This document shows, one piece after another, positions 1 through 5,088 of a DNA stretch of 5,088 nucleotides. Positions within the stretch are counted from its first letter, which is position 1. Every line of letters begins with the position of its first letter. The notes beneath the pieces were generated by a model. The model was given only the letters and a program-made list of their open reading frames with translations. It ran no database searches and was not told where the DNA came from. The position numbers and the translations under genes are program-made. This DNA is from an uncultured Akkermansia sp. (GTDB lineage Bacteria > Verrucomicrobiota > Verrucomicrobiia > Verrucomicrobiales > Akkermansiaceae), in contig CAAFXA010000165.1 in assembly GCA_900766865.1 (NCBI GenBank), positions 1-5,088 on the forward strand, written 5' to 3'.

Positions 1-1
1 C

Positions 2-583
2 AAGCTTTATGAAGCCGCTAAAAATCAATTGAAAGAGAAGAAAATCGCAGAAAAGGACATCAATACGCGCTTCAAGAAGCTCTTGCAGTCCCGAAAGAAT
101 ATTGATGAGCACCTGATGCGCATTCTTCTCTTTGCCGGAGCAGATGTCAATACAGCTATGGACAAGAAGGGCAATACCCTCCTCCTGCATGCTGTAGAAA
201 AACAACAGACAGAGCGGATTAAACTCCTGTTGATGGTTCCCGGCATCGATGTGAATAAGACCAACACCGATAAAGAAACACCACTTCATCTCGCCGCGAA
301 AGCTGGGCACAAAGAATCCGTACAACTTCTGCTTGCCATGCCGGGACTCAACGTCAACGTGCAGGAAAAAAATGGTTATACCCCCCTCTATGAAGCCGCC
401 TTGCCAGGTCATGCAGAATGCGTGAAACTGCTGCTGGACGTTCCCGGCATCAACGTGAATCTGGCAAGTAACATAGGCTGGACACCCCTCAAAGCGGCAA
501 AGCAGAATCAGTATGATGTTTGTGCCGATCTTATCAGCGAGAAAGGCGGTAAAGAGGAGCTCGAACAAGGTAATGAACAGTAA
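2..583 (+). CDS. Ankyrin-repeat protein, 5'-truncated by the window edge
   Basis: The frame is open from the first bases of the window. A TTG at 29 could serve as a start, but the codons before it read KLYEAAKNQ, which resembles the start of an ankyrin repeat (compare TPLYEAALPGH further on), so the gene very probably begins upstream. Counting from codon 29, four C-terminal repeats are clear: about residues 49-82 (NTLLLHAVEKQ), 83-116 (TPLHLAAKAGH), 117-150 (TPLYEAALPGH) and a shorter last one from 151 (TPLKAAKQNQ). The period is 34 rather than the usual 33 residues, because each repeat ends in a PG(I/L).VN loop. Ankyrin repeats bind proteins; no enzyme domain, signal peptide or membrane helix is visible in this part. 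The tail is charged (KGGKEELEQGNEQ). A Ser/Thr kinase follows 69 bp downstream on the same strand, so a shared role is possible but unproven. The partner is unknown. Confidence 0.9.
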   Translation, partial: KLYEAAKNQLKEKKIAEKDINTRFKKLLQSRKNIDEHLMRILLFAGADVNTAMDKKGNTLLLHAVEKQQTERIKLLLMVPGIDVNKTNTDKETPLHLAAKAGHKESVQLLLAMPGLNVNVQEKNGYTPLYEAALPGHAECVKLLLDVPGINVNLASNIGWTPLKAAKQNQYDVCADLISEKGGKEELEQGNEQ

Positions 584-588
584 TGGCA

Positions 589-619
589 CCTGGGGAATTC
601 GGATAGAGAATTCCCCAGG
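589..619 (+). terminator. Perfect 12-bp inverted repeat after the ankyrin gene, possible terminator
   Basis: Arms at 589-600 (CCTGGGGAATTC) and 608-619 are exact reverse complements around a 7-nt loop. The hairpin starts 5 nt after the ankyrin stop codon, which is where a terminator would sit. However, no T-run follows on the + strand, so it is not a textbook intrinsic terminator. It could instead protect the 3' end of the mRNA, or be a protein-binding dyad upstream of the kinase gene. Confidence 0.5.
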
Positions 620-652
620 GCAGCAATAAAACCTTAACCGTTAATTTTCGAT

Positions 653-1690
653 ATGTCTGCTCTCCCGAATGGTATACAGTTAGGGCCATTCCAGATTATA
701 GAAACCATAGGGCAAGGCGGGTTTGGTATCACCTACCACGCCGTCGACAGCGCGCTGAGAACGCACGTTGTCATCAAAGAGCATCTGCCGACCTCCTGCG
801 CCTACCGCGCCCAGAACGGCTGGATTCTCCCGCGCCCCGGCGCCAACAAGGAATACACCGAAACCCTCACCCACGCGAGAAATGAAATGCGCATCCTGCA
901 AAACCTGCGGCACCCCAATATTGTCCGCGTGTTGCAGGATTTTGAAGCATTGGGGACCTTTTACTACGTCATGCCCTGGCTGAATGCCAAAAACCTTGGG
1001 GAATCCTGCCCGCCGCCGGAGCAAATGAACGAAAGCTGGCTCATCCCCATCCTGCGCTCCCTGCTCAATGCACTGGGATACCTGCACAGCAACAAGATTT
1101 GCCACCGCGACATCAAGCCATCCAACATACTGCTGCTCGATAACAAAACCCCGATTATCATCGATTTCGGTGCCGCCAAGATTCTTGTCAGCTCACAAAG
1201 CGGCTTCCTTATTGAAGCCCCGGGGTTCACCCCCGTAGAGCAATTGCAGAATAACGGAGCCGTGGGGCCCTGGTCCGACCTGTATGCACTGGGAGCCTCC
1301 TGTTACAAACTCATGACCGGCTCCGCACCGCCCCGCAGCATCGACCGCATGGCCGGAACAGCGCCTTATATCCCACTGAAGGATTATCCCGGGCTTACCA
1401 GCCGATATAGCGAGGGTTTCATCAACACGGTAGAAAAAGCGCTGCAACTCGACCATCGCCTGCGCTGGCAGTCTGCCAACCAATGGGCTCAGGCCCTCCC
1501 CACAATGGAGCAGATACCGCCACCTCCGGATTCCACTATCCCGTTTTCTATGGCTCCGGTACCATCCGGGGCGGGCATACCACACAAGCTGATGTCCACC
1601 TCACTGGCTATCTCTCTGTGCCTAACCTGCTTCTTCATCGGAATCCTCATTGGCGCAGTCTGCATGTGTCTTTATGTCGTTATATTCTGA
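653..1690 (+). CDS. Hanks-type serine/threonine protein kinase with C-terminal membrane anchor
   Basis: This 345-residue protein should transfer phosphate from ATP to Ser/Thr of target proteins. All core motifs are present: glycine loop IGQGGFG (19-25), ATP-anchoring Lys42 in VVIKEH, a likely helix-C Glu78, hinge YYVMPW, catalytic loop HRDIKPSN (151-158; Asp153, Lys155, Asn158), DFG (171-173), a PVEQ motif in place of APE (Glu196), SDLYALG (Asp209) and the final Arg (RW, 271-272). The phrase 'IKEHLPTSCAYR' places it in the bacterial subfamily with a 'KEYLP...R' signature. A proline-rich linker (about 288-310) leads to one hydrophobic helix (about 314-343), and the protein ends there. It is therefore a tail-anchored cytoplasmic kinase without an extracellular sensor such as PASTA. 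ATG 653 is the first start after an in-frame stop at 635; no Shine-Dalgarno is visible. No clear promoter was found in the 69-bp gap, so it may be read through from the ankyrin gene. Substrates are unknown. Confidence 0.93.
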   Translation: MSALPNGIQLGPFQIIETIGQGGFGITYHAVDSALRTHVVIKEHLPTSCAYRAQNGWILPRPGANKEYTETLTHARNEMRILQNLRHPNIVRVLQDFEALGTFYYVMPWLNAKNLGESCPPPEQMNESWLIPILRSLLNALGYLHSNKICHRDIKPSNILLLDNKTPIIIDFGAAKILVSSQSGFLIEAPGFTPVEQLQNNGAVGPWSDLYALGASCYKLMTGSAPPRSIDRMAGTAPYIPLKDYPGLTSRYSEGFINTVEKALQLDHRLRWQSANQWAQALPTMEQIPPPPDSTIPFSMAPVPSGAGIPHKLMSTSLAISLCLTCFFIGILIGAVCMCLYVVIF

Positions 1691-1718
1691 AAAAACGCCG
1701 TCACGCATCACTTTTTGC

Positions 1719-1747
1719 TTGCCAGAAAGAGGCTTGCAGGGTACAAT
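1719..1747 (+). promoter_or_regulatory. Predicted sigma70-like promoter of the aldolase gene
   Basis: TTGCCA (1719-1724), a 17-bp spacer and TACAAT (1742-1747) match the housekeeping -35/-10 consensus at five of six positions each. Transcription would start near 1754, giving a leader of about 54 nt before ATG 1808. The site lies in the gap after the kinase stop at 1690, so the aldolase can be expressed independently of the kinase. A second AT-rich element, TATAAC at 1781, has no matching -35. Confidence 0.6.
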
Positions 1748-1759
1748 GGGCGCGTGAAA

Positions 1760-1776
1760 TGCGGGCCAGCCCCGCA
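1760..1776 (+). promoter_or_regulatory. Small GC-rich hairpin in the predicted fba leader
   Basis: TGCGGG (1760-1765) and CCCGCA (1771-1776) form a 6-bp stem around CCAGC, starting about 6 nt after the predicted transcription start. It may stabilise the 5' end of an abundant mRNA. No T-run follows, so it is not an attenuator by itself, and no known riboswitch is recognised. Confidence 0.3.
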
Positions 1777-1807
1777 CTCTTATAACGATTAACCGAAAAT
1801 AAGTACC

Positions 1808-2833
<1,026 letters not shown>

Positions 2834-2852
2834 GGTCAACCCCACACTTTGT

Positions 2853-2888
2853 AAAAAATCCCCGCAGCTCCGGCTGTGGGGATTTTTT
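2853..2888 (+). terminator. Strong intrinsic terminator of fba
   Basis: The left arm 2853-2868 (six A, then TCCCCGCAGC) pairs with the right arm 2873-2888 (GCTGTGGGGA, then six T) around the loop TCCG. That makes 16 pairs with a single G-U. The GC core followed by a T-run on the + strand, and preceded by an A-run, makes it able to stop transcription from both sides. It lies 19 nt after the aldolase stop. Confidence 0.93.
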
Positions 2889-2952
2889 CTTGGCGCCTAA
2901 GCTAAAAGACACGAGGCAAGTGATACCTCGCTGGTATTTATTAGTATACGCC

Positions 2953-2981
2953 TTGACACTCTATGGCTATTTTGGTAGTAT
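2953..2981 (+). promoter_or_regulatory. Predicted near-consensus promoter of the pseudokinase gene
   Basis: Consensus TTGACA (2953-2958), a 17-bp spacer and TAGTAT (2976-2981), preceded by TGG (2973-2975), which fits an extended -10 (TGn). Transcription would begin about 2988-2989, exactly at the in-frame ATG 2989, giving a leaderless mRNA. The promoter lies within the longer possible reading frame starting at TTG 2890, which argues against that longer start. Confidence 0.6.
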
Positions 2982-2988
2982 TTTGTTC

Positions 2989-3684
2989 ATGAGTGAATAT
3001 GATTGTTCAAAGCGAAAAGCGGGTTCTGTAGAGCTAACGCACCGTGACTTCATGAACATGTCCCAATGTGCGCGCATGGCAGTTATACGCAGTGCCTTGT
3101 GGGCACTGAAGAAGAGGCATGAAGACGAAAAATCCGGTGTGCACGGGAATATCACCCCAAAAAAACTCTGTTTGAACGAGGGCGGGATATGCTTGTTAGA
3201 TAATGCTACTGAAGAGGACGAGAATGCGTACAAACCCATTGAATATTTTCGGGAGCAAAATCAGCAGATTACCCAGCAGAGCGATATTTATGCTCTAGGT
3301 GCAGTTTTTTATCAGCTAATTGCCGGCACAGTCCCGCCTAAGGCTGACCAGAGAGGTCTTGCCAAGAATGATTTTTATCATCCTCTGAGCTCATACAAAG
3401 CGTTAGAAGAAAACTTTCCGTCTCAGTTATTGACATCGGTAGATAAGGCACTGAGCTTAGAGACAGAAGAACGATGGAATTCTGCTGACGCTTGGCGACA
3501 GGAGCTGACAATCTCGGAAAATGATGAATTGAGAGGTATTAATGAATTGCTTCGCCTCCAGCTGAGCAGAGTCAAACAAAGTTCCGGCATGTGGCGAAAG
3601 TACGTAGAACTTCCGCTCATGATATTGGGAGCTTTAGCTCTCATCGTAATACTCGTAGCAGCATCAGTCTATACAGCTCTCTAA
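2989..3684 (+). CDS. Degenerate protein-kinase-like protein (pseudokinase C-lobe) with membrane anchor
   Basis: From ATG 2989 the product has 231 residues. It resembles the second half of the complete kinase at 653-1690, beginning at the hinge: MSEYD; HGNITPKK (52-59) where active kinases have HRDIKPSN; LLDNA (Asp71) in place of IDFGA; PIEY (Glu85) for the PVEQ motif; SDIYALGAVFYQL (98-110); and ERWNSADAW near 161-169, matching LRWQSANQW. The whole ATP-binding N-lobe is absent, the catalytic Asp is Asn54 and the Mg-binding Asn is Lys59, so phosphotransfer is very unlikely. A charged, possibly coiled segment (about 175-197) precedes a C-terminal membrane helix (about 208-229). A longer frame from TTG 2890 would add 33 residues containing a hydrophobic stretch, but that start lies at the edge of the fba terminator and spans a promoter, so 2989 is preferred. 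Base composition is more AT-rich than the neighbours. It could be a decaying gene or a real pseudokinase scaffold; the intact frame and own promoter slightly favour the latter. Confidence 0.7.
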   Translation: MSEYDCSKRKAGSVELTHRDFMNMSQCARMAVIRSALWALKKRHEDEKSGVHGNITPKKLCLNEGGICLLDNATEEDENAYKPIEYFREQNQQITQQSDIYALGAVFYQLIAGTVPPKADQRGLAKNDFYHPLSSYKALEENFPSQLLTSVDKALSLETEERWNSADAWRQELTISENDELRGINELLRLQLSRVKQSSGMWRKYVELPLMILGALALIVILVAASVYTAL

Positions 3685-3688
3685 GCAG

Positions 3689-3745
3689 GAGGTGCTGCTG
3701 ATGAATCTTCTAACTAAGAGCAAGCTCATCCACGGCCGGATTTAA
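3689..3745 (+). pseudogene. Remnant of a second fructose-bisphosphate aldolase 3' end
   Basis: The last codons read LLTKSKLIHGRI and stop, against LLSKGQTLYGQI and stop in the intact aldolase. Further upstream the match (GCTGCTGATGA against GCCGCTGACGA) continues in a shifted frame because of one single-base loss and one single-base gain. Only about 19 codons remain and there is no start, so nothing functional is encoded. It is either the rest of a duplicated fba gene or the far copy of an insertion-site duplication. Confidence 0.65.
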
Positions 3746-3787
3746 GCTCCACCTCACACCTTGTAAAAATCCCTGCGCCTCCGGGTG
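3689..3787 (+). repeat. Copy B of the direct repeat: decayed fba 3' end and terminator half
   Basis: Aligned to 2777-2876 this copy keeps the stop codon (3743-3745), the CACAC.TTGTAAAAA stretch and the CTCCGG loop region. The mirror arm (GCTGTGGGGA plus T-run) is gone, so it no longer forms the fba terminator. It begins 5 nt after the pseudokinase stop. Together with copy A it brackets the pseudokinase gene. Confidence 0.75.
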
Positions 3788-3854
3788 ACGAACGGCTCGC
3801 AGGCGGGTCGAGAAGATGCGGGAAGAAGAGCCCCCAACATTTTCCTGTCAACTC

Positions 3855-3885
3855 AGCAAAAAAATATAGGCAGCAAGTTTTTGCT
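3855..3885. repeat. Weak AT-rich inverted repeat upstream of the transporter promoter
   Basis: AGCAAAAA (3855-3862) and TTTTTGCT (3878-3885) are exact reverse complements with a 15-nt loop. The stem is AT-rich and short of GC pairs, so it is a weak terminator at best. It lies 18 bp before the -35 box of the transporter and could be a regulator site or chance. Apart from this, 3788-3903 shows no gene or recognisable element. Confidence 0.25.
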
Positions 3886-3903
3886 CCATCCCCTCTTATC
3901 TCC

Positions 3904-3932
3904 TTGACAGCTCGCATGCGCGCGCGTATAAT
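3904..3932 (+). promoter_or_regulatory. Perfect-consensus promoter of the transporter gene, with overlapping dyad
   Basis: TTGACA (3904-3909), a 17-bp spacer and TATAAT (3927-3932) match the sigma70 consensus at all twelve positions. Transcription should start about 3938-3940, only 5-7 nt before GTG 3945. The -10 box is the centre of a 13-bp dyad, GCGTATAATACGC (3924-3936), a plausible repressor site. Bases 3913-3930 alternate strictly between pyrimidine and purine, including CGCGCGCG. Confidence 0.85.
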
Positions 3933-3944
3933 ACGCCGCATATT

Positions 3945-5088
3945 GTGAGCACGAAAACCAAAAACGAGAATTGGAGCAGCAACCTGGGCGTGGTGCTGGC
4001 AGTAGCCGGTAGCGCCATTGGTTTCGGTAATTTCCTGCGCTTCCCCGGGCTGGCAGCCCAGTACGGCGGCGGCGCATTCATGATAGCGTACTTCTGCGCT
4101 TTCCTGCTGATGGGTATCCCACTCAGCTGGGTAGAGTGGGCCATCGGCCGCAAGGGCGGCACCTTGGGCGGGCACAGCTCAGCCTCCATCTTCTACCTCA
4201 TTTCGCAGACAAAGTGCTGGAAATACCTGGGACTGGTGAGCGTCATCGTACCGCTCGCTATCAGCATGTACTACATCGCTCTGGAGGGCTGGACACTCGG
4301 CTACGCCTGGCACACCGCCGTAGGCGACCTGAACCTGAACACCGGCGCCGAATACGGCGATTTCTTCACTCGCTTCACCGGGCAGAGCGGCAATGGCAGC
4401 GTGTTCACCGGCGGAGAGAGCACCCTGCTCATCTTCTTCCTGCTGGCGCTGGGCGCCAACTTCTACCTCATCTACCGCGGTGTCAACAAGGGCATTGAGT
4501 GGTTCAGTAAAATCAGCATGCCCATCCTGGTTATCACAGCCCTCATCATTCTGGGTCGCGTACTCACCATGGGCACACCGGATGCCGCTCACCCCGAGCG
4601 CAACGTAAACGAGGGCTTGGGCTACATGTGGAACCCCGACAAGGTCATGCTGGTAGACACTACCACGCAAAAGACCATCGGCATGGTACCGGCAGGCGCT
4701 ACAGCAGAGGAGGAGGCAGCCCTCATCACCCGCCTGCAGCAGGAATACCCCAAGGCCACCATTGAGAAAGAGGAAATCACGCTGATAAAGGGGCTGATGA
4801 ACCCTGAAATGTGGATTACCGCCGCCGGTCAGATATTCTACTCCCTTTCCATCGGCTTCGGTATCGTTTGCACCTACGCCAGTTATGTGCGCCGTCGCAA
4901 GGACATCGCGCTGGGCTCCCTGACTGCGAATGCAGCCAATGAAGTCGCCGAGGTAGGTCTGGCAGGCATGATGATTATTCCCGCAGCCGTATCCCTGCTG
5001 GGTGTGGCAGCCGCAGCCGGCACCAGCACCTTCGGTCTGGGCTTCAACGTACTGCCGCAGGTGTTCAACAGCATGCCCGGTGGCCAGA
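3945..5088 (+). CDS. Sodium-coupled amino-acid transporter, LeuT-type NSS family (3' end beyond window)
   Basis: An inner-membrane symporter that should use the Na+ gradient to import an amino acid or related amine. The 381 residues seen correspond to roughly TM1-TM7 of the usual twelve-helix LeuT fold. TM1 carries AGSAIGFGNFLRFP (21-34): Ala24 and Asn29 match the LeuT Na+ ligands Ala22 and Asn27, and Arg32 matches the gating Arg30. GGGAF and GIPLSWVEWAIGR follow. TM6 has GQIFYSLSIGFG (295-306), with Tyr299, Ser300 and Ser302 at the positions of LeuT Phe253, Thr254 and Ser256. Asn332 (ANE) matches LeuT Asn286. Compared with LeuT, about 44 extra residues sit in extracellular loop 3 (about 233-285), acidic and likely helical. 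GTG 3945 is the only start that keeps TM1 whole, and the N-terminal length before TM1 fits LeuT. The exact substrate cannot be read. The gene has its own consensus promoter and almost no leader. Confidence 0.95.
   Translation, partial: MSTKTKNENWSSNLGVVLAVAGSAIGFGNFLRFPGLAAQYGGGAFMIAYFCAFLLMGIPLSWVEWAIGRKGGTLGGHSSASIFYLISQTKCWKYLGLVSVIVPLAISMYYIALEGWTLGYAWHTAVGDLNLNTGAEYGDFFTRFTGQSGNGSVFTGGESTLLIFFLLALGANFYLIYRGVNKGIEWFSKISMPILVITALIILGRVLTMGTPDAAHPERNVNEGLGYMWNPDKVMLVDTTTQKTIGMVPAGATAEEEAALITRLQQEYPKATIEKEEITLIKGLMNPEMWITAAGQIFYSLSIGFGIVCTYASYVRRRKDIALGSLTANAANEVAEVGLAGMMIIPAAVSLLGVAAAAGTSTFGLGFNVLPQVFNSMPGGQ

Noticed and set aside
8..399. Repeated DNA words in the ankyrin gene (TATGAAGCCGC at 8 and 389; GTTCCCGGCATC at 236 and 440)
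   Set aside because: They follow the 102-bp (34-codon) period of the protein repeats and need no separate repeat element.
1717..1737. Direct repeat GCTTGC ... GCTTGC around the fba -35 box as an operator
   Set aside because: Only six bases each and spaced 15 bp; too short to separate from chance.
2890..2988. TTG 2890 as the start of the pseudokinase
   Set aside because: It lies at the edge of the fba terminator T-run, has no Shine-Dalgarno and spans a near-consensus promoter that ends at ATG 2989. It is kept as an alternative because the added residues include a hydrophobic stretch that could be a membrane helix.
3772..3803. CCTGCG / CGCAGG hairpin with a 20-nt loop as a terminator of the pseudokinase gene
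   Set aside because: The stem is only 6 bp with a long loop and no T-run. It is better explained as the leftover left arm of the duplicated fba terminator.
3726..4498. Open frames on the - strand (3726-4175) and + strand (4136-4498) around the transporter start
   Set aside because: They overlap the transporter frame, which reads without a stop from 3945 to the right edge and matches LeuT motif by motif. The alternative products are Arg/Pro/His-rich with no recognisable motif.

Overview
The window holds four protein-coding genes, all on the + strand, plus a decayed gene remnant. The best guess for the source is a gut-type Verrucomicrobiota, perhaps an Akkermansia relative. This rests on three things: 34-residue ankyrin repeats of the 'LLL..PGI.VN' type, Ser/Thr kinases of the 'GQGGFGITY...IKEHLP' type, and the near absence of Shine-Dalgarno sequences before the starts. 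It is a judgement from memory of families, not a database result.

Layout. At 2-583 is the 3' part of an ankyrin-repeat gene, cut by the left edge and followed by a perfect 12-bp inverted repeat (589-619). At 653-1690 is a complete Hanks-type Ser/Thr kinase with all catalytic motifs and a C-terminal membrane anchor. A good sigma70-like promoter (1719-1747) and a small leader hairpin precede class II fructose-bisphosphate aldolase (1808-2833). The aldolase gene ends in a strong intrinsic terminator (2853-2888). Next comes a degenerate, N-lobe-less kinase-like protein (best start 2989, end 3684), also with a C-terminal membrane helix. Its putative promoter lies inside the apparent upstream reading frame. 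Right after its stop, 3689-3787 is a decayed copy of the aldolase gene's 3' end together with half of its terminator. The right part carries a consensus promoter (3904-3932) driving an almost leaderless LeuT-type Na+-coupled amino-acid transporter (3945 to beyond the right edge).

How they fit together. The aldolase (glycolysis/gluconeogenesis) and the transporter look like ordinary household genes, each with its own promoter. The ankyrin, kinase and pseudokinase genes look like accessory material placed around them. The order kinase - aldolase - degenerate kinase - aldolase 3' remnant suggests either a decayed tandem duplication of a kinase-aldolase unit, or an insertion at the aldolase 3' end that left an imperfect direct repeat of about 100 bp. 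A functional link between the active kinase, the pseudokinase and the ankyrin protein is possible but only inferred.

Most notable points: the fba 3'-end duplication around the pseudokinase; an Arg in the aldolase where a zinc-binding His is expected; the promoter inside the pseudokinase frame that places the start at a leaderless ATG; and the dyad/Z-DNA-prone consensus promoter of the transporter.
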